From the NCBI RefSeq assembly GCF_009729075.1, contig NZ_VTGY01000007.1, positions 289,302 through 353,301 of the forward strand: a stretch of 64,000 nucleotides of DNA, in the 5' to 3' direction. This DNA comes from Mycolicibacterium sp. CBMA 226. GTDB taxonomy: Bacteria; Actinomycetota; Actinomycetes; Mycobacteriales; Mycobacteriaceae. The stretch's first letter is position 1, and each line of letters opens with the position of its first letter. The position numbers and the translations under genes are program-made. Below the pieces are notes generated by a model, which saw nothing but the letters and a program-made list of their open reading frames with translations, was not told the DNA's origin and searched no databases. Of the stretch, positions 27,206-35,352 are shown in pieces.

Positions 27206-27348
27206 GATGTGGTCCTCGAGGCGCTTGAAATGGACGGTTGGATCGTTCCTGTCGTGTGGACCGGTGTACGACTACACCCACCCTGGCAGCACCGGCAGCG
27301 CGAGACCATCGTCCGCAGGTTGATCTTTAAGGCCGAGAAGGTGGAGAT
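27206..27348 (-). repeat. Duplicated upstream region, copy A (nitrilase operon)
   Basis: 143 bases aligning with 32296-32435 in the same orientation, roughly three quarters identical by eye. The best-conserved blocks are GACGGTTGGA, CTGGCAGC, CCATCG and GGTTGATCTTTAAG. It contains no gene, lies upstream of the nitrilase operon and ends 35 bases before the 3' end of the LuxR-type gene. The strongly kept TTGATCTTTAAG block looks like a promoter or binding site. Confidence 0.7.
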
Positions 27349-27383
27349 ATCTGACGAGCGGCGATGGCCGTCGAGCGCCGCCG

Positions 27384-30197
27384 CTACATGCGACCCATCA
27401 GCTGCACCAACTCTGCACGAGAGTTGACGCCCAACTTGGCGAACGCATTGTGGACGTGGGTTTTCACCGTCGGCAATGAGAGGTGCAGCTGAACCGCGAC
27501 GTCTCGGTAGCTCCCGCCCTGCGCGACGAGATTGAGAACCTTCAACTCGGAGTCGGTGAGGCTGTCCCAGCCGGACTTGGCCCTTGGGCTACTGACGATG
27601 CGGCGATTGATCCCCCAACGGCGCAACTGGCGGCCCACCCTGCGCGCATCGGCCACGGATCCATGACGCACGTAGGTGTCGAAAGCGACGTTGAATTGCT
27701 CGAGGGCAGAATCTTCACAGCCGTCGAGCGCGAGCTGGCTGCCCGCATCTTCAGCTGCGGCGGCATGGAAAAGCGGGCGCGACAACGACGTCAATGCTCC
27801 GGCGGCCGCGACCAGTGCTGCCGCATCGCGCTCGAGTATGCCGCGGACATGGCCAGACACCGAAGCCAACAACGGCGCGGTTGGTTGTTCGCGCACGAGC
27901 ACTTCCGCGGCCTGCAATACCCGGGCACGCAATCCGGCATCACCAGCCGATGAGGCCACCCGAGCGGTCAAAATCAGGCGATCGAGCGCGAAAGGTGTTA
28001 CGGGCGTGCCGAATAGGCTGAAATCGCCACCCAGCCAGCGTATCGCGTCAGGCAGATCACCACGCTGCCATGCCACCAGCGCCAGGAGGTGCCCGGTCTC
28101 CCGACGGATCGTCGAAAGACCGCTCGGGTACGCGTCACGCGCCTCGTTCACCATCTGCTGCAACAGGTTTCGGTCATCGGTACGCACCGCCACCTCGGCG
28201 AGCACCAACATGCGGACCGTGTCCAGTTCGGTGGCGCCCGCCGCCCCCGGCGCTGGAAGTCGCTCGACGCTGGTGCGAGCCGCAGTCAACCGCCCTGCCG
28301 CGAAATGCACCATGCCGTCAATGGCGGCCCAGATGTCCAAGGCCATCGTGTTGCGCTCCCGGCCGGCACGCTCGATTCCGGCAGCGATTTGGGCCGCGGC
28401 ATCGTCCAACCGTCCGACCAGCGCGAGCAGGTTCGCATGATTGACCGTGACCAGCAGACTTGCTACAGGCAGTTCCGTGGTGCGGGGCGCGAACGTGGAC
28501 AAGTCCTCGAGCTGCCCCAGCGCACGGCGGGCGTAGCCGTCCGCACAGTCGTAGGACGCGAGAGTTACGCCGGTGATGATCCTGGATTCAACGTCACCTG
28601 TCGACGCCGCGGCGGCGGCGGCCTCGTGGGCTTCCGCGCGGTGCTGTCCGTGTTGGTCGTCCGACATCAAGTTGTATGCGAGAAGCGCCAGATGGCGTGC
28701 CCGCGTTGCCTCGCTGATGTCTCCCAACTGCAGCGCCTGCCGGTTCTCGTCCACCCGCTGTTTGGTGGTGTGCCGGGTAAAGGCCGGAAGCCGTAGGCGG
28801 ATCTCGGCTTCCTCCTCCGGAGACGCCGCTCTCGATAGCGCCGCAGCCGCCAACTCCTCCGCCTCCCCGTACCGGCGGGCCAGGTTCAACAGCACCACAG
28901 TTTCGCCGACCAACGATCCGTGATCAGCGTCGTCAGCGGGCAACAGCTCCAGTGCACGCTTGCTCAAATCGGCTGCCGCACCGGCATCGGAGCTGGCGAC
29001 GGATTGCGCGGCCTGACGTAGTGCGCTGATCGCTTCCCGGTCCCCCGGGTCAGCGCTGCGCGCCAGCTGAGTGGCTACCTCGGCCGGCGTCGCGCCCATG
29101 CCGAGCATCACGGAGGCCGACTGACGTTCCATCGCCCGACGCAGCGACGGAGGCATCGACTGCCGGGTGGCCTCACGTAGCAAGTCGTGTCGAAATCTCA
29201 GCTGTTCGCCGTCATCGACGAGCAGATCCATGCTTATTGCCTCGTCGACAGCAGACATCAATGAGGCGGGTTGGCGTTCCAGCATCGCCGCCAAAACACC
29301 GGCCGAGAATCGATCGGGCAACACTGCCGCGACTCGCACCACGTCGCCGGCGACGCTGGACAGTACGTCCAACCGCTGCTTCATGTTCGCACCCAGCCGC
29401 CGCGGCAGTCCGTTGCCGGTTACAGCGGCGCGTCCGGCACTGATCTCGAGTCTGCCTTCCTCGCTCAAACCCCCGACCAGCTCACTGACCAAGAACGGAT
29501 TTCCGTGCGCTTTGGCGGCCAGATTCAGGAGCGACTCATCGGCGTCAGCCCGTACGGCGTCCCGGACCATTGCCGCGACCGCACGTTCCGACATCGCGGT
29601 CAGGTTCACGAACGTTGCATTCGAGCGGTGAAGCACTGACAAGGTCTCCTGCACCGCAGGTCCACCGGCACCCGTACGCACTGTCAGTATCCAGAGCACC
29701 GGCGCATCCGGCCGTGCGGTCGCGAGCGAGCGCAGCGCCAACAGTGTGCTGTTATCTGCCCAGTGGATGTTCTCCAGCACCATGGCCAGCGGGGTATCCG
29801 CGGCCGTCACAGTAATCGCGTCCGCGAGGTCATGCACCACCCAGTAGTGCAAGTCCGGTGAACTGCCCAGCCGACGAAGCGCGGCGGCGTCGCCGACAGG
29901 AGGATCGGCGCGCAGCGTAGCCATGAACAGCGCAAAGAAGGGCACAGACTGCTGATATTCGAACGCCTCACCAAACAGGGCCCGCACTCCACAGCTGCCC
30001 GCGAGCGCCATTACCTCGGTCAGCAACCGGCTCTTGCCAATACCCGGCGGCCCCTCTATGACCAGGACGCCCCCACGGCCTTGAGCCACCGCGGTCACGG
30101 ACTCCCCGATGACCTTCAGTTCCTCGGCCCGACCCCGAATCGGCGAAGCCACCAGCCGCTCGGTCCTGATGTCGAATCGGCCAGTTGAAGACCCCAT
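27384..30197 (-). CDS. Large ATP-binding LuxR-family regulator (LAL type)
   Basis: 937 residues from ATG 30197, chosen for its AGGAGA ribosome site; open frame continues upstream. Walker A G-P-P-G-I-G-K-S (residues 49-56) in an AAA-type domain, Walker B-like A-M-V-L-E-N-I-H-W-A-D. A long helical, TPR-like middle region follows, then a C-terminal GerE/LuxR HTH, L-T-D-S-E-L-K-V-L-N-L-V-A-Q-G-G-S-Y-R-D-V-A, ending about 10 residues before the stop. Such regulators activate catabolic or secondary-metabolite operons on ligand binding. It sits between the two operons that share a duplicated upstream region and is their likely regulator. Confidence 0.9.
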   Translation of the reverse strand: MGSSTGRFDIRTERLVASPIRGRAEELKVIGESVTAVAQGRGGVLVIEGPPGIGKSRLLTEVMALAGSCGVRALFGEAFEYQQSVPFFALFMATLRADPPVGDAAALRRLGSSPDLHYWVVHDLADAITVTAADTPLAMVLENIHWADNSTLLALRSLATARPDAPVLWILTVRTGAGGPAVQETLSVLHRSNATFVNLTAMSERAVAAMVRDAVRADADESLLNLAAKAHGNPFLVSELVGGLSEEGRLEISAGRAAVTGNGLPRRLGANMKQRLDVLSSVAGDVVRVAAVLPDRFSAGVLAAMLERQPASLMSAVDEAISMDLLVDDGEQLRFRHDLLREATRQSMPPSLRRAMERQSASVMLGMGATPAEVATQLARSADPGDREAISALRQAAQSVASSDAGAAADLSKRALELLPADDADHGSLVGETVVLLNLARRYGEAEELAAAALSRAASPEEEAEIRLRLPAFTRHTTKQRVDENRQALQLGDISEATRARHLALLAYNLMSDDQHGQHRAEAHEAAAAAASTGDVESRIITGVTLASYDCADGYARRALGQLEDLSTFAPRTTELPVASLLVTVNHANLLALVGRLDDAAAQIAAGIERAGRERNTMALDIWAAIDGMVHFAAGRLTAARTSVERLPAPGAAGATELDTVRMLVLAEVAVRTDDRNLLQQMVNEARDAYPSGLSTIRRETGHLLALVAWQRGDLPDAIRWLGGDFSLFGTPVTPFALDRLILTARVASSAGDAGLRARVLQAAEVLVREQPTAPLLASVSGHVRGILERDAAALVAAAGALTSLSRPLFHAAAAEDAGSQLALDGCEDSALEQFNVAFDTYVRHGSVADARRVGRQLRRWGINRRIVSSPRAKSGWDSLTDSELKVLNLVAQGGSYRDVAVQLHLSLPTVKTHVHNAFAKLGVNSRAELVQLMGRM

Positions 30198-30305
30198 GCG
30201 GGTCTCCTGTCTCGCTCGACGGGCTGCTACAGCAGTGCACGTCATTGTAGGCATCCCGGCGAATTCGGCAGAGTAAAAGTCGCGAGGTACTGCCGGCGCC
30301 TCCAA

Positions 30306-30815
30306 TCAGGCGGGAACGACAATCTCGAGCAGGCCGGTGTCCACGTCATAGACCAATCCGGACACCGCAAGGCCGGGCAGCCTATGCCGCGCAACGTCGA
30401 CATCGATCCGCACTGACGCATACGGGTCCAGCACAGCCTTGCTATCAAGTTCTGTCACAGGGATCTCGAAGAATGCGGCCAACTGCTCGGGATACTCGGT
30501 CAGGCGGGTAATCCCGCAGTCCGTGTGGTGCAGGATCGCCAGATGCCCCGGTTCCCCAGTCGCTGATCGACCGGTGCCGAGGCGGCCGAGCAATGCCCAC
30601 GAACGCAGAACCTCCGGAGTGACCCGGCCACCGATGTTGCGCATGACCACTGCCTCACCGAGCTCGAGCGCCAACACGTCGCTCGGGTCGACCCGAGAGT
30701 CGACACACCCGATCACCCGTAGTGCCGGTTTGGTCGGGAACGGAAGTCCCTTGAACGCTCCGCCGGCGGCGAATGTGCGGTTCCGTTGCACGAGTTCGGG
30801 TGGGTAAATGGTCAT
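30306..30815 (-). CDS. Beta-class carbonic anhydrase
   Basis: 169 residues, at the short end of the family. Zinc and catalytic residues are C37-V-D39-S-R41 and H97-T-D-C100. G-H-L-A-I-L-H-H-T-D-C-G is the typical second ligand segment. It interconverts CO2 and bicarbonate; some short members act on CS2 or COS, so the substrate is not certain. It lies 42 bases downstream of the unknown 222-residue gene and 108 bases upstream of the regulator. Confidence 0.82.
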   Translation of the reverse strand: MTIYPPELVQRNRTFAAGGAFKGLPFPTKPALRVIGCVDSRVDPSDVLALELGEAVVMRNIGGRVTPEVLRSWALLGRLGTGRSATGEPGHLAILHHTDCGITRLTEYPEQLAAFFEIPVTELDSKAVLDPYASVRIDVDVARHRLPGLAVSGLVYDVDTGLLEIVVPA

Positions 30816-30857
30816 TGCTGACTCACCTTTCGGCGCTGCTGAAACACGTCACAGCGG

Positions 30858-31526
30858 TTACCTGGAGCCGGGTTCGTTCGGCTGGCCGTACCTCATCGTC
30901 CAGATCGGTATTTGTCCCGGCACGAATTCGTTGCCATCCCAAGGGGTTCCACAGATGTGCAAATAGGCATAGGGGGTTCCGTCGAACATCACCCAGGCGC
31001 CGGCGTCGCGCACGGTGTTCGGTAGGCCGTCGCGCGCGGCGTTGTACGGCCAGAGAATCATCCAGTGGGGGCCGATCGGTATCGCCGGACTTGTCTTGTC
31101 AGAGGGATCGGTGTTGCTGTGTTGTGTTGCGCCGCAGAGCATGTAGATGATGCCGGGCGCGGTGTTGGTAGGCGCCGGTTTGCCGGTCATGATGTCCGTC
31201 ATCCACTGCATTCCCATGGGGTCTGCGCACATCGGCACGTTGCCGATCTCGTTCTCGTTGCCGGGGAAGCAGACCCAGCCGTTGGTTCCTTGGCGGAGTA
31301 CCACTGTGTTGCCTTGGTGATCCATCTCGACGACGCTGGCGTCCTTGGTAATGCGCAGCGGACCGGAGGACATTGCACGCGAAATCTTCGCAGCCAATAT
31401 CTGTTCTTCTTTGATGACGGGTTGTGGTTCGGTGTCGTGCAACCGCGTGATCGCACTGTTGCTGTACGACCCGGGCGCTCCCGCACCCGCCATCTGCTGC
31501 TGCGGGCTCGACGAGTTGTCGGCCAT
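30858..31526 (-). CDS. Uncharacterised Met/Trp-rich protein
   Basis: 222 residues, no family recognised. The N-terminal 50 residues are polar and rich in Q, S and A; the core is rich in M, W, G and P (N-G-W-V-C-F-P-G-N-E-N-E-I-G, then W-M-T-D-I-M-T-G, P-H-W-M-I-L-W-P-Y-N). There is no signal peptide or membrane segment. A single compact domain of about 160 residues seems likely. It starts 12 bases after the 246-residue gene, so both are probably co-transcribed with the carbonic anhydrase. Confidence 0.7.
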   Translation of the reverse strand: MADNSSSPQQQMAGAGAPGSYSNSAITRLHDTEPQPVIKEEQILAAKISRAMSSGPLRITKDASVVEMDHQGNTVVLRQGTNGWVCFPGNENEIGNVPMCADPMGMQWMTDIMTGKPAPTNTAPGIIYMLCGATQHSNTDPSDKTSPAIPIGPHWMILWPYNAARDGLPNTVRDAGAWVMFDGTPYAYLHICGTPWDGNEFVPGQIPIWTMRYGQPNEPGSR

Positions 31527-31538
31527 GTCATGCCCCTC

Positions 31539-32279
31539 TCATTCGAACTTTCTGATGCGGTGACGATGGATGGTGATCTCATCCATATCGATGGCGATCA
31601 ACAACGGTTTCGGGACAAGCTGGTAGTCACCCTCCCAGCCGTAGATCCGCCGCTTGGTGGGAATGATGATTCCGCGCACCTCGCGATAGTGCGTGGCATA
31701 GTTCAACCCCGGTGCGCCGCCCAGGATGTCGACGGTGTAATCCTGACGACGAAGCAGACCATCGGGTCCGAAGCACGAAATCTGTTCGCGGGTATGGCTT
31801 TTGATGTGATCGGGAAACGTCACCTTCAGGCGTCTCCAAATTTCGGTACCGGCCCGGATCGGCGGGATCTCTTCGGTGGCGAATCCGGGCCAGGTGTAGA
31901 GGAACGGCGTGTTCAAGTACGCCCAGAGGGCCTCGCCGCTGAAGTACGCGACGTGAATGTCGTCCCACGGGGTGTCGAGTACGTGACCGTCGAAGGACCT
32001 CTCCGGGTCGTCACGCGAAGCAACGATGCTGCCGTCGCCGCGCTGAATGACGACGCGACGGGGTTCGAAGCGGGTCCGTTTGTCTTGGCCGACGATTTCC
32101 ATGGTCAAAAGTTCACGCCGAGTGTCAACGGTGAAGCGGACATCTTTGAGGACGTCGCCCTTGCCCTTCAGGAACCAAGTCGCTCCGGTGATCGACGCGG
32201 TGACATCAATTGACGCCACGTCCCGCCACCGAGCCATACCGCCGTGGGCCGAGACTGCGACTTCAAGTAGATCGCTCAA
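31539..32279 (-). CDS. Uncharacterised protein, LolA-like beta-fold suspected
   Basis: 246 residues from a TTG at 32279 preceded by GGAGG with 8-base spacing; the frame is open to 32309. The pattern A-H-G-G-M-A-R-W-R-D-V near the N terminus, long alternating strands, and Y-G-W-E-G-D-Y resemble a widespread unnamed family with a LolA/LppX-like half-barrel; this is a weak structural guess. It has no signal peptide, so it would be cytoplasmic. It is the first gene of the operon controlled by duplicated region B. Confidence 0.65.
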   Translation of the reverse strand: MSDLLEVAVSAHGGMARWRDVASIDVTASITGATWFLKGKGDVLKDVRFTVDTRRELLTMEIVGQDKRTRFEPRRVVIQRGDGSIVASRDDPERSFDGHVLDTPWDDIHVAYFSGEALWAYLNTPFLYTWPGFATEEIPPIRAGTEIWRRLKVTFPDHIKSHTREQISCFGPDGLLRRQDYTVDILGGAPGLNYATHYREVRGIIIPTKRRIYGWEGDYQLVPKPLLIAIDMDEITIHRHRIRKFE

Positions 32280-32633
32280 TGCCGGATCCTCCGATGACGT
32301 GGTCGTCAAGGCGCTTGGGCGGACGGTTGGAGCGTTTCCGCCCTAGGTACTCGTACGACTGCAACAAGCCTGGCAGCGTGCGCGGCGCGAAACCATCGAC
32401 CGCGGGTTGATCTTTAAGACAGGAAGGGTGGAGATGCGAGGGTCGGTCACTTTGGTGACGCGCCGCCAGACGGCCGATCGACGTGCTGCCGTCCGGTGCG
32501 TTGACGGTTCGTCGTCACCGGTCATTCACAGGCTGCGGCAGCCGCCTTGGCGGTTTCCTGGCGTGCAGCCGGCACAGCACTTTTCGGGGGTCGCGTGCGC
32601 GGCAGCAGTAGCCCTTCGGACTAGCCTCACGAC
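32280..32633. promoter_or_regulatory. Intergenic region between divergent operon starts
   Basis: 354 bases between the unknown gene (minus) and the TetR gene (plus). It contains duplicated region B (32296-32435) and, beyond it, about 200 bases in which I see no gene. The TetR promoter must lie here, but no clear -35/-10 pair or palindrome is seen. Confidence 0.5.
32296..32435 (-). repeat. Duplicated upstream region, copy B
   Basis: 140 bases homologous to 27206-27348 in the same orientation, sitting upstream of the start at 32279. Shared blocks include GGACGGTTGGA, CTGGCAGC and GGGTTGATCTTTAAG. The two copies flank the LuxR-type regulator and its operon. Confidence 0.7.
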
Positions 32634-33215
32634 ATGCCAACTGTCGGTCGGTACGCCAAGGGTGAGGCCAAGCGCACGGAGATCAAGGACGCCGCGCTGG
32701 CAGTCCTGGAACGCGACGGCGAGGCCGGTGCGTCGATGCGGATGATCGCCAAGGAGGCCAACATCAGCCTGGCGGGCCTGATGCACTACTTCCCCACGCG
32801 CGATGTGCTGCTGACCGAGTTGCAGCGCGACGGCGACGCGAAATTCGAAGAGCGGTACCGTAATTCGGATACCGACGTCGACCTCGGCGAGGTCATGGCA
32901 CAGGCAATGGTGGACAAGGCCGCCAAGCCGGGATCAGGCACCGTCTATCTGTCCCTGGCGGCCGCCGCCGCGGTCGACCCGTCCCATCCGGCCGCCGAAT
33001 ACCTACGCCGGCGATACGTGGGGATGCGCGCAACCATCACCGACCACGTGCGCCGGCGGCAGGAGGCCGGCACCGTCCCCACACACGTCGACGCCGAGTT
33101 CGCCGCCACCGCCCTGATCGCCGCGGCGGACGGCATCCAGATCCAGTGGATGTCCGATCGATCGATCGACATGGGCGCCCACGTGCGTGCGGTGTGGGAC
33201 AGACTGCTCGCCTGA
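32634..33215 (+). CDS. TetR-family transcriptional regulator
   Basis: 193 residues. The N-terminal HTH (I-K-D-A-A-L-A-V-L-E-R-D-G, S-M-R-M-I-A-K-E-A-N-I-S-L-A-G-L-M-H-Y-F) is followed by a helical ligand domain with a final W-D-R-L-L. It is divergent from the operon with duplicated region B. Whether it controls that operon is open. Confidence 0.88.
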   Translation: MPTVGRYAKGEAKRTEIKDAALAVLERDGEAGASMRMIAKEANISLAGLMHYFPTRDVLLTELQRDGDAKFEERYRNSDTDVDLGEVMAQAMVDKAAKPGSGTVYLSLAAAAAVDPSHPAAEYLRRRYVGMRATITDHVRRRQEAGTVPTHVDAEFAATALIAAADGIQIQWMSDRSIDMGAHVRAVWDRLLA

Positions 33216-33399
33216 GCAATTTGCCCTGGAGTTGGTGCTGTCACCACCGCCCCCTGTTCGGAACCTCAGGACCTCGAGTCGGCTTACCGGCGCAACCGTC
33301 GTCACAATGTCTTGAAAAAGTTGTCCCGCCAGCCCGGGTTCGCGACTCCTACAGGTAGCGCGGCCGGCGTGGCCGCGCAAGCGGACAAAGGACACCTCT

Positions 33400-33678
33400 A
33401 TGAACGTAACCCGTAACACCAAGCTGTTCATCGCGTCAGTGGGGATTGCCGCGGCCAGCGCAGCTGCTCCGGCCCTGCTCTCCCCGGGCACCGGAGTCGC
33501 TCACGCTGATGCCTGTTACGGCGAACTCCAATACTCGTACTACTGCTCACCGGCCAGTGGCGCTCAGGTGCAGGCTCCCGAGCTCAGTCCGTGGAGTGGG
33601 TCGCCTTCGACGAACCTGTGGCCGGCGCTTCCCGGTTGCACCGGCGGCGTGCTCGCGGCCCTTGGGGGCGAATGCTGA
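33400..33678 (+). CDS. Small secreted protein with four cysteines
   Basis: 92 residues. A Sec signal peptide of about 36 residues (L-F-I-A-S-V-G-I-A-A-A-S-A-A-A-P-A-L-L, cleavage after A-H-A) precedes a mature part of about 56 residues with four Cys, which could form two disulfides. A ribosome site (AAAGGA) lies 8 bases upstream of the ATG. No family recognised; typical of small exported mycobacterial proteins. Confidence 0.75.
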   Translation: MNVTRNTKLFIASVGIAAASAAAPALLSPGTGVAHADACYGELQYSYYCSPASGAQVQAPELSPWSGSPSTNLWPALPGCTGGVLAALGGEC

Positions 33679-33755
33679 CACGCCCTTGAGCAGGCGCTGC
33701 GCACCAATTCGGCACAACGCACGCATGATTGACAGTTTTCCCGCAGGATCACCGT

Positions 33756-34106
33756 ATGAAAATGCCTGCAATGCTCGTGCTCGGTGCGCTCGCCTCGCTC
33801 ACCATCGCCGCCCCTACAGCCAATGCCGCGCCGTGTTCTGCCAGCGGACTGGCCAGCACCGCGAGCGGCGTGCTGGCCCAGGCCAGCTCCTATCTCGATG
33901 CGCACCCGGGCGCCAACGATGCGCTGACGAACGCGGGCTCCTCGGGCGATGCGGAAGGTGCGGTGCGGTCATACTTCACCGCCCACCCCGGCGAGTTCAT
34001 GGACCTGAAGAACATCGCTCGACCGCTGACCTCGTTGCGTGGGCAGTGCGGCATGTCCGTCACACCAGCTCAGTTGTCAGCGCTTTTCGACGCGCTGTCG
34101 TCCTGA
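33756..34106 (+). CDS. Hemophore-like secreted protein (Rv0203 family)
   Basis: 116 residues from ATG 33756 (M-K-M-P-A-M-L-V-L-G). A signal peptide is cleaved after A-N-A. The mature part has C-x-A-S-G, Y-L-D-A-H-P-G-A-N, Y-F-T-A-H-P-G-E-F and a second Cys near the end (L-R-G-Q-C-G), the pattern of mycobacterial heme-binding hemophore-related proteins. It ends 14 bases before the convergent deaminase gene. Heme binding is inferred from family only. Confidence 0.82.
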   Translation: MKMPAMLVLGALASLTIAAPTANAAPCSASGLASTASGVLAQASSYLDAHPGANDALTNAGSSGDAEGAVRSYFTAHPGEFMDLKNIARPLTSLRGQCGMSVTPAQLSALFDALSS

Positions 34107-34120
34107 GCCGCGACGGCTCA

Positions 34121-34702
34121 TCAGCGCCAGTAGCCCTGATGTGCCTGCGCCGCTTCGTCTTCCAACAGCGGCCCGACGACGGTGATCGGCCGGTAGCCGT
34201 GCAGCAGGACGTCGCGGCACGGCAGGGCGAACGCCGCGTGTTCGGGGTCGTCGCCGGTGAAGTGGAACAGCCGGGTGTTGGACATGCCGTACACCACCCG
34301 GCCGGTGCCGCTCCAGTAGATGCCGCCCGCGCACATCGTGCATGGCTCGGTGCTGGCATACAGCGTGGCCGACTTCATGCCGTCATCTCCGAGCGCGCGC
34401 CAGGCACTGCGGATGGTGACCATTTCCGCGTGATCGGTCGGGTCGCCGCCGTCGATGGCCGACGTGTTCCCGTGCTCGGAGACCACATTGCCGGCGGCAT
34501 CGGCGACCAGCGCGCCGTACGGGGCGCCACCGGCCTGGCGCGCTTGTTCCGCCAAGGCGAAGGTTCGCCGCAGGCGCGCCAGATCCTCCGGGCCGGGATC
34601 GGGTGCTGCGAGAGCGGGTCCAGCGGTTCGCAGAGCGGCGACGGAGCCACTGAGCAACAGCCCGGCGCCGCACAGCACGGTCCTGCGGTTGGGCTCGTTC
34701 AT
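34121..34702 (-). CDS. Tat-exported nucleoside deaminase
   Basis: 193 residues from ATG 34702; the frame is open further upstream inside upp. The N terminus N-R-R-T-V-L-C-G-A-G-L-L-L looks like a twin-arginine signal with cleavage near A-L-A-A. The mature part is a cytidine/guanine-deaminase fold with H-A-E-M and P-C-T-M-C zinc motifs. Folded export fits Tat because zinc is bound first. It starts 11 bases after the upp stop, so it is the last gene of the uracil locus. Cytosine or another extracellular base is the likely substrate, feeding uracil salvage or URC. Confidence 0.8.
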   Translation of the reverse strand: MNEPNRRTVLCGAGLLLSGSVAALRTAGPALAAPDPGPEDLARLRRTFALAEQARQAGGAPYGALVADAAGNVVSEHGNTSAIDGGDPTDHAEMVTIRSAWRALGDDGMKSATLYASTEPCTMCAGGIYWSGTGRVVYGMSNTRLFHFTGDDPEHAAFALPCRDVLLHGYRPITVVGPLLEDEAAQAHQGYWR

Positions 34703-34713
34703 GACCGCAATGC

Positions 34714-35343
34714 CTACTTGGTGCCGAAGATGCGGTCGCCGGCGTCGCCCAGGCCCGGCACGATGTAGCCGTGCTCGTCGAGCTGCCGGTCCAGCGCGGC
34801 GGCATAGATCGGGACCTCGGGGTGGGCCGCCTGCATCGCCGCGACGCCCTCCGGACAGGTCAGCAGGCAGACGAACTTGATGGACCGCGGGCGGTACTCC
34901 TTCAGGCGATCGATCGCCGCGACGGCCGAGTTGCCGGTGGCCAGCATCGGATCGCACACCACGATGTCGCGCTCATGCAACTCACTCGGCATCTTGAAGT
35001 AGTACTCCACGGCGACATGGGTTTTCGGGTCGCGGTACAAACCGATGTGGCCTATACGCGCGCCGGGGACAACGCTGAGCATGCCGTCGAGAATGCCGCT
35101 GCCCGCCCGCAGGATGGACGCGAAGACGAGCTTCTTGCCGTCGATGACCATGCCAGTGGTGGTTTCCAGCGGCGTCTCGATCTCGATCTCGTGCACGGGG
35201 ATGTCACGCAGCACCTCATAGGTCATCAGGGCGGAAATCTCGTTCAGTAGCGCACGAAAGCCCTTGGTGGACACGTCTTTCTGCCGCATTAGCGTGAGCT
35301 TGTGCTGGACCAGCGGATGGTCGACGAGATGCAGGTTACCCAT
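34714..35343 (-). CDS. upp: Uracil phosphoribosyltransferase
   Basis: 209 residues, normal length. Motifs: [11 protein letters not shown], the PRPP-binding [13 protein letters not shown] and C-terminal [12 protein letters not shown]. It converts uracil and PRPP to UMP. Here it follows URC1 and URC4, so besides salvage it acts as the entry step (URC6-like) of the URC uracil-degradation pathway described in yeasts and bacteria. Confidence 0.95.
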   Translation of the reverse strand: MGNLHLVDHPLVQHKLTLMRQKDVSTKGFRALLNEISALMTYEVLRDIPVHEIEIETPLETTTGMVIDGKKLVFASILRAGSGILDGMLSVVPGARIGHIGLYRDPKTHVAVEYYFKMPSELHERDIVVCDPMLATGNSAVAAIDRLKEYRPRSIKFVCLLTCPEGVAAMQAAHPEVPIYAAALDRQLDEHGYIVPGLGDAGDRIFGTK

Positions 35344-35352
35344 GGCGCCCTC

